Below are positions 17,735-26,113 of a stretch of 64,000 nt of DNA, piece after piece. The DNA comes from an uncultured Sulfitobacter sp. Its GTDB lineage: Bacteria; Pseudomonadota; Alphaproteobacteria; Rhodobacterales; Rhodobacteraceae. The position numbers and the translations under genes were made by a program. Location: contig NZ_CANMQS010000006.1 of assembly GCF_947500075.1 (NCBI RefSeq), positions 186,001 to 250,000 on the forward strand, written 5' to 3'. A model generated the notes under the pieces. The model was given only the letters and a program-made list of their open reading frames with translations. It was not told where the DNA came from and ran no database searches. Position 1 is the stretch's first letter. Each line of letters starts with the position of its first letter.

Positions 17735-19051
17735 ATGGCCGAACTTTATGCGATCATTCTGTTTCTGTTTGTCCTGTTCCTGCTGCTTGGCACGGGCGTC
17801 TGGGTCGGCCTTGCGCTGATGGGCGTGGCCTGGGTCGGGATGGAGCTTTTTACCACCCGCCCCGTGGGCGACGTGATGATCACGACAATTTGGGCGTCCT
17901 CCTCTAGCTGGACCCTCACTGCGCTGCCGCTGTTCATCTGGATGGGCGAAATCCTCTATCGCACGCGCCTGTCTGAGGACATGTTCAAGGGCCTGTCCCC
18001 CTGGCTTGCCCGCCTGCCGGGCGGATTGGTTCACACCAATATCGTCTCCTGCACTGTCTTCGCCGCCGTCTCCGGCTCCTCTGCCGCGACCCTTACGACT
18101 GTCGGCAAGATGGCCATCCCCGAACTGCGCGCCCGCAAGTATCCCGAGAAGATGGTCATCGGCACGCTCGCAGGTGCGGCCACCCTTGGCCTGATGATCC
18201 CGCCTTCGCTGGCTCTGATCGTCTACGGCGTGACCGTGAATGAAAGCATCACCAAGCTCTTTTTCGCTGGCGTCTTCCCCGGTCTCGTCCTTGCCGGCAT
18301 GTTCATGGCCTATGTCGCCATCACCAGCTTTGTTTCAAAAGACTGGAACCCCACGGTCGAACGCGGGATGAGCTTCACTGAAAAGCTCTCCAACTCCCGC
18401 TTCCTCCTGCCCGTCTTCGCGCTGATCACGGTTGTCATCGGCTCCATGTACGCAGGCCTCGCCACCGCGACCGAAGCGGCCGCTATCGGTGTCATTGGCG
18501 CGCTGGTGCTGGCCCTTTTCCAGGGATCCCTCAACTGGGACACGTTCCGCGAAAGCCTGATGGGGGCCACACGCACCTCTGCCATGATCGCGCTGATCCT
18601 TGCGGGTGCGGCCTTCCTGAAACTGTCGATGGGCTTCACCGGCCTGCCCCGCGCGCTTGCCGATGGCATTGCCGCGATGGAACTCACACGCTTCCAACTC
18701 CTCATGGCGCTTTTGGTGTTCTACATCATCCTCGGCATGTTCCTCGATGGCATCTCCGCCATTGTGCTGACCATGGCGGTGGTCGAACCCATGGTGCGCG
18801 GCGCGGGCATCGACCTGATCTGGTTCGGTATCTTCGTCGTTGTCGTGATCGAGATGGCCCAGATCACCCCGCCCATCGGCTTCAATCTCTTTGTGCTGCA
18901 AGGCATGACGAACCACGAAATGGGTTACATCACGCGCGCCGCGCTGCCGATGTTCCTGATCATGGTGCTGATGGTCTTTGTCCTGATCCTCTTCCCCGAG
19001 ATCGCCACTTGGCTGCCCGACAACATGCGCAACACGGCCGGTGCAGGGTGA
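17735..19051 (+). CDS. dctM: TRAP transporter large permease (DctM family)
   Basis: A 438-residue polytopic inner-membrane protein of usual DctM length. Family segments include VSGSSAATLTTVGKMAIPEL, GLMIPPSLALIVYGV and ITPPIGFNLFVLQGMT. The ATG at 17735 follows GGGGAATAGCACC; a longer upstream frame overlaps dctQ and is not supported. It forms the transport path with the preceding DctQ and the periplasmic DctP of the same operon. Confidence 0.94.
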   Translation: MAELYAIILFLFVLFLLLGTGVWVGLALMGVAWVGMELFTTRPVGDVMITTIWASSSSWTLTALPLFIWMGEILYRTRLSEDMFKGLSPWLARLPGGLVHTNIVSCTVFAAVSGSSAATLTTVGKMAIPELRARKYPEKMVIGTLAGAATLGLMIPPSLALIVYGVTVNESITKLFFAGVFPGLVLAGMFMAYVAITSFVSKDWNPTVERGMSFTEKLSNSRFLLPVFALITVVIGSMYAGLATATEAAAIGVIGALVLALFQGSLNWDTFRESLMGATRTSAMIALILAGAAFLKLSMGFTGLPRALADGIAAMELTRFQLLMALLVFYIILGMFLDGISAIVLTMAVVEPMVRGAGIDLIWFGIFVVVVIEMAQITPPIGFNLFVLQGMTNHEMGYITRAALPMFLIMVLMVFVLILFPEIATWLPDNMRNTAGAG

Positions 19052-19054
19052 GAC

Positions 19055-19993
19055 ATGCTGCACCGCATTCTCTGGGCGGCATCGACCCACGCGCGGACCT
19101 GCCTGATCGCAGGCCTTGTCGCGGGTCTGGCCTTGCCAGGTCTGGCGGCGGCGATGGTCCCATGGCTGCCCCACATGGTGGCGCTGCTGCTGGTCACGAC
19201 CGCGCTGCGCATCGGGTTTCGCGATGCGATAGGCGCGATCGGAGACCTGCGCTGGGGGCTTGGCGTGGTCGTGGCCCTGCAGATGGCTGTCCCGCTGACA
19301 CTGCTGGGTCTGCTGTATCTGGCAGGCCTCAGCCAGACCCCCGCAGCGCTTGCCATCGTCCTGACCTCCGCAGCGCCTGCGATCACAGGCAGTGTGAACC
19401 TTGCGCTGATCATGCGGATGGACGCGGGCCGGATGATGCAGATCCTCGTACTGGGCACCGCCGTCTTCCCTTTGACCGTCCTGCCCGTCCTGTGGGCCAT
19501 GCCGCAGCTCGGGGCCGCGCAGGAGGTGATCTCCGCCGCCCTCACCCTGCTGGCCGTCATTATCGCAGCAACCGCGGCGGGGTTCCTCATTCGCGCCCGC
19601 GCGTTTCCCAATCCCACGGCGGACCAGATCAAGGCCCTGGACGGGCTGTCTGTCCTCGCCTTTGCCATCATCGTGGTGGGTCTGATGGCCGCCCTGACAC
19701 CCGCGCTTCAGGCCGACCCATGGGCGGTCCTGAACTGGGCGCTTCTGGCCTTCGCCATCGGCTACGGACTGCAACTGCTGGCGCTGGTCGCCCTGCGCCG
19801 CAGCCCGCTCCAATCCCTCGCGGGTCCCATCGCCATAGCGGCAGGCAACCGGAACATTGCAATCTTTCTCATCGCGCTGCCCCCGGATATCATCGCGCCC
19901 CTGATGATCTTCATCGGCTGCTGGCAACTGCCCATGTATCTGACGCCGATGCTGATGCCGCGCCTCTACGCCTGGGCCTTGCGCCATGACTGA
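19055..19993 (+). CDS. BASS-like (bile acid:sodium symporter family) membrane protein
   Basis: A 312-residue protein with about ten hydrophobic segments. Two segments resemble the crossing helices of BASS transporters: LTSAAPAITGSVNLALIM in the first half and AIAAGNRNIAIFLIALP in the second. Key polar residues differ from characterised bile-acid carriers, so only family-level assignment is possible. It starts three bases after dctM and overlaps pxpB by eight bases, so it belongs to the TRAP/5-oxoprolinase operon. It may be an exporter or a second uptake route for the same substrate or a product (inference). Confidence 0.7.
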   Translation: MLHRILWAASTHARTCLIAGLVAGLALPGLAAAMVPWLPHMVALLLVTTALRIGFRDAIGAIGDLRWGLGVVVALQMAVPLTLLGLLYLAGLSQTPAALAIVLTSAAPAITGSVNLALIMRMDAGRMMQILVLGTAVFPLTVLPVLWAMPQLGAAQEVISAALTLLAVIIAATAAGFLIRARAFPNPTADQIKALDGLSVLAFAIIVVGLMAALTPALQADPWAVLNWALLAFAIGYGLQLLALVALRRSPLQSLAGPIAIAAGNRNIAIFLIALPPDIIAPLMIFIGCWQLPMYLTPMLMPRLYAWALRHD

Positions 19994-20720
19994 ACCGCTG
20001 ATCCGCACCGTTGGCCTGTCCGGTATCCTCGTCACCTTTGCGCAGGCCATGAACGAACCCGCCAACCGCGCCGCCCTCGCCTTCCGCGCCGCAGTGGAAG
20101 AGGCCGCATGGCCCGAAGTGACAGAGACCAGCACATCGCTTGTCTCCACCTTTCTCGCTGTCGACCTGTCCGCGACCCCGTTGGGGCAAATCACCGACCG
20201 CATCCAGTCGCTGCTGGCCACCCAGGACTGGACCCAGGCTCCCCTGCCCGCAGGGCGCACGCTGTGGCATGTACCGACCGTCTACGGCACCGACCTTGCC
20301 CCGCAGCTGGAAGAGGCAGCCGCAGTCGCAGGCGTCGACCCTGACGCCGCAATCGCGGAGCTCTCCACCTCCCGCGTGCGCGTATTGACCATCGGCTTCG
20401 CCCCCGGCCAACCCTACATGGGTGAATTGTCCGACACATGGAACATTCCCCGTCAGGAAGGTTTGACCAAATCCGTGCCGCCCGGCGCATTGGTCATCGC
20501 CATCCGGCAGTTGATCACCTTCACCAACGCCTCTCCCACCGGCTGGCGCCACATCGGTCAGACGGCATTTGCCAACTTCCGTCCCGGCACCGACACCCCT
20601 TTCGCCCTGTCACCCGGAGACGAATTGACTTTCCCCGCCATCACCCGCGCCGAACTGGAAGACATCCGCGCCAAGGACACATCCGGCAACGGCGGCGCAT
20701 CGCGGGAGGCGTTGACATGA
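19986..20720 (+). CDS. pxpB: 5-oxoprolinase subunit PxpB
   Basis: A 244-residue KipI/PxpB-type protein. With PxpA and PxpC it forms the ATP-dependent bacterial 5-oxoprolinase that opens 5-oxo-L-proline to L-glutamate. Family marks are the central LWHVPTVYGTDLAPQLEEAA and the IGFAPGQPYMGELSDTWNIPR segment with the cyclophilin-like C-terminal half. It overlaps both neighbours. The order B-C-A in one run with overlaps argues for a complete enzyme. Confidence 0.94.
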   Translation: MTEPLIRTVGLSGILVTFAQAMNEPANRAALAFRAAVEEAAWPEVTETSTSLVSTFLAVDLSATPLGQITDRIQSLLATQDWTQAPLPAGRTLWHVPTVYGTDLAPQLEEAAAVAGVDPDAAIAELSTSRVRVLTIGFAPGQPYMGELSDTWNIPRQEGLTKSVPPGALVIAIRQLITFTNASPTGWRHIGQTAFANFRPGTDTPFALSPGDELTFPAITRAELEDIRAKDTSGNGGASREALT

Positions 20721-21739
20721 GCGCGGCACTGGACATCCTGCAAGGTGGCCCCAGCCTCAGCATTCAGGACATGGGTCGCCGGGGCTACCGCGCGGTTGGT
20801 CTGACGGAGGCAGGCGCCATGGACCCCGAAGCCCTGCACGAAGGCGCGGCCCTGCTGCATCAATCGCCTGACTTTGCCGCAATCGAAATGGCGGGTTCCG
20901 GCGGCAGCTTTCGCGCGACGGCCGACATCCGCATCGCCCTCACTGGGGCCACCATGGCTGCCAGCCTCGACGGCGAAGCGCTCACGTGGAACGCCAGCCA
21001 TGCGATGCCCGCAGGTGCCACGTTGACCATCGGCGGCGCGCGCCGGGGCAGCTATGGCTATCTTCACATCGGCGGCGGCATCGCCACAGACCCGGTCATG
21101 GGATCGCGCAGCAGCCATCTGCGCGCGGGCGTCGGCCAAACGCTGGAAACCGAGGATACCCTGCCCATCGGCCCTGATGTCCACACCGAAGTGTCAAACG
21201 GTCTGACCCCGTCCGACCGATTTGACGGCGGCAAGGTGCGCATCGTTGCCTCGATGCAGACCGAGGCATTTGATCAGGACACCCGCGACCGCTTCACCGC
21301 AACCACCTTTCGCCGCGACCCGCGTGGCAACCGCATGGGCGTGCGCATGGACAGTGAAGGCGCAGGCTTCAGCACCGGCAGCGGGCTCAGCATTGTGTCG
21401 GAAATCGTGGTGGCGGGCGACATCCAGATCACGGGCGACGGTGCCCCCTTCGTGCTGATGTGCGAATGCCAGACAACGGGCGGCTACCCCCGGATCGGCA
21501 CCGTCATCCCCTGCGACCTGCCGCGTATCGCACAAGCGCAACCCGGCACTGCCATCAGGTTCGAATTCATCACCATGGCGCAGGCGATCGCCCTTGGGCA
21601 ACGCCATGCCGCCGACATGGCAGGCCTGCGCAGCCGCGTGGCCCCCCTGATCCGAGACCCCGCAACGATCCGCGACCTGCTGTCCTACACGCTGATCAGC
21701 GGCGTCATCTCCGCCACTACGAACCCGTTTGAGGAGTAA
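20717..21739 (+). CDS. pxpC: 5-oxoprolinase subunit PxpC
   Basis: A 340-residue KipA/PxpC-type (biotin-dependent carboxyltransferase-like) protein. The N-terminus LDILQGGPSLSIQDMGRRGYRAVGLTEAGAMD is typical, as are GYLHIGGGI and the C-terminal CECQTTGGYPRIGTVI. The ATG at 20717 overlaps the pxpB stop (ATGA); the much longer open frame to the left is a shadow of pxpB. It acts with PxpA and PxpB in 5-oxoproline cleavage. Confidence 0.94.
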   Translation: MSAALDILQGGPSLSIQDMGRRGYRAVGLTEAGAMDPEALHEGAALLHQSPDFAAIEMAGSGGSFRATADIRIALTGATMAASLDGEALTWNASHAMPAGATLTIGGARRGSYGYLHIGGGIATDPVMGSRSSHLRAGVGQTLETEDTLPIGPDVHTEVSNGLTPSDRFDGGKVRIVASMQTEAFDQDTRDRFTATTFRRDPRGNRMGVRMDSEGAGFSTGSGLSIVSEIVVAGDIQITGDGAPFVLMCECQTTGGYPRIGTVIPCDLPRIAQAQPGTAIRFEFITMAQAIALGQRHAADMAGLRSRVAPLIRDPATIRDLLSYTLISGVISATTNPFEE

Positions 21740-21743
21740 TCAA

Positions 21744-22514
21744 ATGCCAACCGTCGATCTGAACGCCGACATGGGCGAAAGCTTTGGCCCCTGGACCATG
21801 GGCGATGACGCCAGCCTGCTGAGCATCGTCACCTCTGCCAACATCGCCTGCGGTGGTCACGCGGGCGATGCGGATGTGATGGCCGCGACGATGACCCTCG
21901 CCCATGCCAACAACGTGGGCATTGGCGCGCATCCCGGTTTCATGGACATTGCAGGCTTTGGCCGCAACCGCATGTCAGTGCCGCGCGGCACGCTGCAAAA
22001 CCAGATCCGCTATCAGGTCGCTGCGAGCCTTGGCATGGCCCGCAGCGTGGGCGCCACCGTCCGGCATCTGAAACTGCATGGCGCGCTGGCCAACATGGCG
22101 TCCGAGGATGAAACCCTCGCCCGTGACCTTTATGACGCCGCCCTCAGCGTCGCCCCCGATCTGATCGTCATGGTTCTTGCCGCAACAGCGCAACAGGACG
22201 CCGTCCGCGCATTGGGCTGCGCCTGGGCCGGAGAGATATTTGCAGACCGCGCCTACAACGACGATGCCACGCTGGTCGACCGTTCCAAACCCGGTGCGGT
22301 GATCCACGATGCCGATCTGGCGGGTCGTCGTATGGTCGACATGGTGCAGGCAGGCGCGATCATCACCGAAAGCGGCAAGCGGATCGAGACGCAGATCGAC
22401 ACGATCTGCCTGCACGGTGACACGGCCGAGGCGGTTGAGATCGCGGCATCCGTGCGGCAGCAACTCGAAGCCGCCGGGATCACGCTGCGCACCTTTGAGG
22501 GCCACAAAGGCTGA
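21744..22514 (+). CDS. pxpA: 5-oxoprolinase subunit PxpA (LamB/YcsF family)
   Basis: A 256-residue LamB/YcsF protein, the catalytic-type subunit of the PxpABC 5-oxoprolinase. It starts VDLNADMGESFGPW and has SANIACGGHAGDA, then GAHPGFMD and VRHLKLHGALANMA, all family hallmarks. The ATG at 21744 follows GAGGAGTAATCAA. It is the last gene of the operon. The enzyme recycles 5-oxoproline, whether imported or formed from glutamine and glutathione damage, into glutamate. Confidence 0.95.
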   Translation: MPTVDLNADMGESFGPWTMGDDASLLSIVTSANIACGGHAGDADVMAATMTLAHANNVGIGAHPGFMDIAGFGRNRMSVPRGTLQNQIRYQVAASLGMARSVGATVRHLKLHGALANMASEDETLARDLYDAALSVAPDLIVMVLAATAQQDAVRALGCAWAGEIFADRAYNDDATLVDRSKPGAVIHDADLAGRRMVDMVQAGAIITESGKRIETQIDTICLHGDTAEAVEIAASVRQQLEAAGITLRTFEGHKG

Positions 22515-22869
22515 ACCGGAAGGCGGGTGATTCTGTTTCGGCGGGTCCGCCTGCGCCGGAATATCCATTTCCACACCGGAATCAGCCGCTTTCCGCGCCA
22601 ATTTCTCTGCAAAATTGCGCTGAATTCTCCGCACAATCACGGCCAATTCTGTCCTTAGTTTCCAAATTGTGGACAATCAGGGGTCATACACCGCTTTGAA
22701 TTCAAAGCTGTTTCGCATTTGATGGGTAAAGAAATCATCCGTTGCGGGAAGATTTTTTGGCCCCAAAAGACGCATTTTCTGTCAATTGAGCGAAGGCACA
22801 GGATCGGGGAAAGTGCTTTTGTATCAACCCCAATCCCCGAAGGCGGGCACCTGTACCAAAGGCATTTCC
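22515..22869. other. 355-base intergenic region
   Basis: The region lies between pxpA and a small membrane ORF. It is visibly richer in A and T than its neighbours. I see no tRNA, clear terminator or riboswitch. A minus-strand open frame crosses it but starts only at TTG and runs antisense through pxpA, so it is not called. Confidence 0.5.
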
Positions 22870-23022
22870 ATGCTACCCTTAAGCGGTTTATTCAGTGACA
22901 TTTCTGACGATTTCCCCGAAGTACGCGCGGCCCGCCGCGCTTATCGTGAGTACATTGCATGCCTGCTGGCTGCGGTGCTGCTGCCCGGTCTGCTCTTTTT
23001 ACTGTACGCGCTGACGAATTGA
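22870..23022 (+). CDS. small single-span membrane protein (hypothetical)
   Basis: A possible 50-residue protein, MLPLSGLFSDISDDFPEVRA and onward, ending in one hydrophobic segment (about residues 31-48, LLAAVLLPGLLFLLYA). The ATG at 22870 is preceded by AAAGG at suitable spacing. Codon use looks ordinary for the organism, which supports a real gene, but I do not recognise the family. It converges with the agmatinase-family gene, 25 bases apart. Function unknown. Confidence 0.45.
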   Translation: MLPLSGLFSDISDDFPEVRAARRAYREYIACLLAAVLLPGLLFLLYALTN

Positions 23023-23047
23023 CCGCAACTGGTCGCCATCTCCGCCA

Positions 23048-23992
23048 TTACCGGTGCGCCATCACCCTGCCGATCAGGTTGAGCAGTATCTGAGCCGCGA
23101 GAATTGCCGTGCTGCCGGAGTGATCGTAATCTGGCGCGACCTCCACCAGATCAACCCCGACGACGCGGCCCTTCTTGCTGATGCCATCCAACAATTCCAA
23201 CACGTCATAGTACAAGAACCCGCCGTGGCTGGGCGTGCCCGTTCCCGGCGCGATGGACGGATCAAAGCCGTCGATATCAATCGTGATGTAGTAGTCGACG
23301 CCATCCGGTATCCGGGCAAGAACGGCCTCAACCCCCAGCTTTCGGATCTGGCGGACAGACAGGATATCTGATCCCATGCGCCGCGCATCCGCGTACCCCT
23401 CTTTGGCCGTGGAACTGACATTGCGGATACCAAGCTGTGTCAGACCCGTTACATAGCTTTTCTCTGCGGCGCGCCGCATCGGGTTGCCATGACCAAACCT
23501 GACCCCGTGTCGCTCATCCACAAAATCCAGATGGGCATCAAACTGGATCACGTGAATTGGGCCGTGCGTGTCAAAGGCGTTGATGCAGGGAATGTTGATC
23601 GAATGGTCGCCCCCCAGAACCACGGGCAAGGCGCCTGCTTTCAGGATGGCGCGCACGCCTGTCTCGATATTGGCATGGCTGTTGGACGTATCGGTGTGCA
23701 CGATATCCGCGTCGCCCAGATCAACCATGCGCACGTTCTCTAGATAGGTGATGTCGTCTTCGTGGTCGTAGGCCCCACCATGCCCGAACGCGAACAGCGT
23801 GCTTGCCTCCCGGATCGACCGGGGGCCAAACCGTGCGCCAGACCGCCATTGCGTGCCAAAATCATAAGGCGCACCAAGGATCGCCACATCGGCGTCGATG
23901 GCCTCCCAATCCGGCTGGTAGGGAGACTTCCCAAAGGTGGAAATGCCGACAAAAGGCAGGTTCAAACGTCCGGTGTCATAGGTATTGGCCAT
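23048..23992 (-). CDS. speB: agmatinase-family ureohydrolase
   Basis: A 314-residue manganese ureohydrolase that releases urea from agmatine or a related guanidino compound such as guanidinobutyrate. The three ligand motifs are intact: GGDHSI, DAHLDFVDE and DIDGFDPSIAPGTGTP. The ATG at 23992 is preferred because the upstream 20 codons look non-homologous. It stands alone between convergent and tandem genes; no arginine decarboxylase or putrescine gene is near, so the true substrate is open. Confidence 0.9.
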   Translation of the reverse strand: MANTYDTGRLNLPFVGISTFGKSPYQPDWEAIDADVAILGAPYDFGTQWRSGARFGPRSIREASTLFAFGHGGAYDHEDDITYLENVRMVDLGDADIVHTDTSNSHANIETGVRAILKAGALPVVLGGDHSINIPCINAFDTHGPIHVIQFDAHLDFVDERHGVRFGHGNPMRRAAEKSYVTGLTQLGIRNVSSTAKEGYADARRMGSDILSVRQIRKLGVEAVLARIPDGVDYYITIDIDGFDPSIAPGTGTPSHGGFLYYDVLELLDGISKKGRVVGVDLVEVAPDYDHSGSTAILAAQILLNLIGRVMAHR

Positions 23993-24058
23993 GGGGGTCC
24001 GCTTTACTTTGCAATACCCGGCCACCATTCCCCAATTCCACAGGTAAGGCAAAGGGGC

Positions 24059-26032
24059 TTAGCTGTCCTTGGGCCGCCGTGGTTTGGGCGCACCGCCTTT
24101 TGGCCCGCCCTTGCCCCCTTTTGAAACAAGCGCGCGGGCGCGATTTTTCTTGCTGTTGGACTTCCCCTTTGGCGGCGGAGGCCCCTTGGGCCCTGTGCGT
24201 GGTTTGCGGGCGCGCACCGGCGCATCCCCCCCGGTGGCATCGGGGTTGAGCGACAGCTTCTTGCGTGATGCAGCCTCCTTGGCAGGACGGTCCTGCGGTT
24301 TGGGTTTGCGTTTGCGGGGCTCGGGCTGGTCATTCCACTCTGTCGGCGGCGTAGGTTTTCCGCGCGGTTTTGGCGGCTCATCGCGGCCATCAGCCTGGCC
24401 ACGATGTGCCGACTTGCGGGGGCCTTTGCCCGGACCTTTGCCGCCGGGCTTCGGACCCTTCGCGAAAGCCGGAGGCGTGTCGAGCGCGCTGACCGCGTCG
24501 CCTTCGATGTTCATCCCCTGCCCCAGCGTCTCCAGAAACCCGGCTACACTGCTTTCCTTGATCTCTACGACCGAGTGATCATCCTGAATGCGGATCGCGC
24601 CGATGTCATCCTTGCTCAGACCACCGGCCTTGCACAGCATCGGCAACAACCGCCGTGGTTCCGCGCCCTTCTGCCGACCACCTGCAACGGCGAACCACTT
24701 GCTGGGCCCGAAAGGCTTGCGCGGCTCCGGCTTTGAACCCACGTCCGCCAGTTCTTCCGGCGCGGACCGCACTGCGCGGTAAAGCCGCAAATAAGCTGCT
24801 GCCAACTGCTCGGTTGAGAACCCTTCAACCAATTTGCCAACCGTCTCCTGCTCCCCTTCGGACACGTCCTGCGTCCAATCGGTCTCTGTCAGCATCCGCT
24901 CTTCTTCGCGGGCGTTCACCTCATCTGAGGACGGGGCCGTCGCCCATTCTGCGCGCAGCTTGGCCATGCCCAGAATGCGCTCCGCCTTCTTGCGGGTCTT
25001 GTTGGTCACAACCAGCGCGGAGGTCCCCTTCCGCCCTGCCCGACCCGTCCGGCCAGAACGGTGCAGCAATGTCTCATGGTTCGATGGCAGTTCCGCGTGG
25101 ACCACCAGATCAAGGTTTGGCAGGTCGATCCCCCGCGCCGCCACGTCGGTGGCGACACAAACATCCGCCCGCCCGTCGCGCATGGCCTGCAACGCATGTG
25201 TCCGCTCCGACTGGGACAACTCCCCCGACAGGGCCACAACCCGGAACCCCCGGTTCGACAACCGTGTCGTCAGCCGGTTCACCATCGCGCGGGTGTTGCC
25301 AAATACGATGGCATTGGGCGCGCGATGATAAAGGAGCGCGTTGATGACCGCGTTTTCGGTGTCGCGTTCGGCCACCATCATGGCGCGGTACTCAATATCG
25401 GCGTGCTGCTTGGCTTCCGACTTGGTGACAACCCGAACCGCGTCTTTCTGATAGCTCTTGGCCAACTGACCGATGGATTTCGGCACCGTGGCGGAAAACA
25501 GCAGGGTCTGCCGCGTCTCCGGAGATTCACCCAGAATGAACTCAAGATCCTCACGGAAGCCCAGATCAAGCATCTCGTCGGCCTCATCCAGCACCACGGC
25601 GCGCAGGCCGCTCAGGTCAATCGACCCGCGCATGATATGATCGCGCAAACGTCCCGGTGTCGCCACCACGATATGCGCACCGCGGGCCAGCGCACGCCGT
25701 TCATCCCGCATGTCCATGCCGCCAACGCACGACGCCAGCATCGCGCCCGCCTTCGCAAAGAGCCAACTCAGCTCCCGCTTGACTTGCAGGGCCAACTCAC
25801 GCGTGGGTGCAATGACCAGCGCCAGGGGCGCCCCTGCTGCATCAAAGGCTTCAGCCTCCCCCAACACGGTCGGCGCAATCGCCAGACCAAAGCCCAGTGT
25901 CTTGCCTGATCCGGTTTGGGCGGAGACCAGCAGATCCTTGCCGTCCAGATCGGGATCCAGCACCGCCTCCTGCACGGGGGTCAGCGTGGTGTAACCACGG
26001 TCATCGAGGGCGGCGCGCAGGGCTTGTTTCAC
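24059..26032 (-). CDS. DEAD-box ATP-dependent RNA helicase
   Basis: A 657-residue RNA helicase of the DeaD/CsdA type, probably for ribosome assembly or RNA turnover in the cold. The motifs are in order: TPVQEAVL (Q), AQTGSGKT (I), APTRELALQ (Ia), TPGRLRDH (Ib), DEADEML (II), FSATVP (III), then ATDVAARGID (V) and HRSGRTGRAGR (VI). A DbpA-like RNA-binding domain follows near residues 440-520 (RRLLPMLCKAGGLSKDDIGAIRI). The last 130 residues form a basic, Pro/Gly/Lys-rich disordered tail, usual for alphaproteobacterial members. Confidence 0.95.
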   Translation of the reverse strand: MKQALRAALDDRGYTTLTPVQEAVLDPDLDGKDLLVSAQTGSGKTLGFGLAIAPTVLGEAEAFDAAGAPLALVIAPTRELALQVKRELSWLFAKAGAMLASCVGGMDMRDERRALARGAHIVVATPGRLRDHIMRGSIDLSGLRAVVLDEADEMLDLGFREDLEFILGESPETRQTLLFSATVPKSIGQLAKSYQKDAVRVVTKSEAKQHADIEYRAMMVAERDTENAVINALLYHRAPNAIVFGNTRAMVNRLTTRLSNRGFRVVALSGELSQSERTHALQAMRDGRADVCVATDVAARGIDLPNLDLVVHAELPSNHETLLHRSGRTGRAGRKGTSALVVTNKTRKKAERILGMAKLRAEWATAPSSDEVNAREEERMLTETDWTQDVSEGEQETVGKLVEGFSTEQLAAAYLRLYRAVRSAPEELADVGSKPEPRKPFGPSKWFAVAGGRQKGAEPRRLLPMLCKAGGLSKDDIGAIRIQDDHSVVEIKESSVAGFLETLGQGMNIEGDAVSALDTPPAFAKGPKPGGKGPGKGPRKSAHRGQADGRDEPPKPRGKPTPPTEWNDQPEPRKRKPKPQDRPAKEAASRKKLSLNPDATGGDAPVRARKPRTGPKGPPPPKGKSNSKKNRARALVSKGGKGGPKGGAPKPRRPKDS

Positions 26033-26055
26033 GGGGAGGGTTTCTTTCGTCGGGA

Positions 26056-26086
26056 GGGATAGGCGTCAAAGGCTGCCGCCTATCCC
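26056..26086. terminator. hairpin between bktB and helicase gene
   Basis: Arms GGGATAGGCG (26056-26065) and CGCCTATCCC (26077-26086) form a 10-bp stem with an 11-base loop, in the 81-base gap downstream of bktB on the minus strand. No T-run follows, so it may be a weak or Rho-assisted terminator or an mRNA 3'-end stabiliser. Confidence 0.45.
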
Positions 26087-26113
26087 ATCAGCCGGGGGAA
26101 GTACACCCGCTGA

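Noticed and set aside
18335..20260. 641-codon minus-strand open frame opposite dctM, the BASS-like gene and pxpB
   Set aside because: Its composition is the repetitive His/Gln/Asp/Arg pattern of antisense frames in high-GC DNA, and it lies over three well-supported genes.
21975..22676. 233-codon minus-strand open frame over pxpA and the following gap
   Set aside because: It starts only at TTG and is mostly antisense to pxpA, whose family identity is certain. The N-terminal part outside pxpA resembles no protein I know.
24059..24600. Low-complexity end of the helicase gene as an assembly or frameshift artefact
   Set aside because: The frame stays open to a proper stop, and a basic Pro/Gly/Lys-rich tail is normal for this helicase group.
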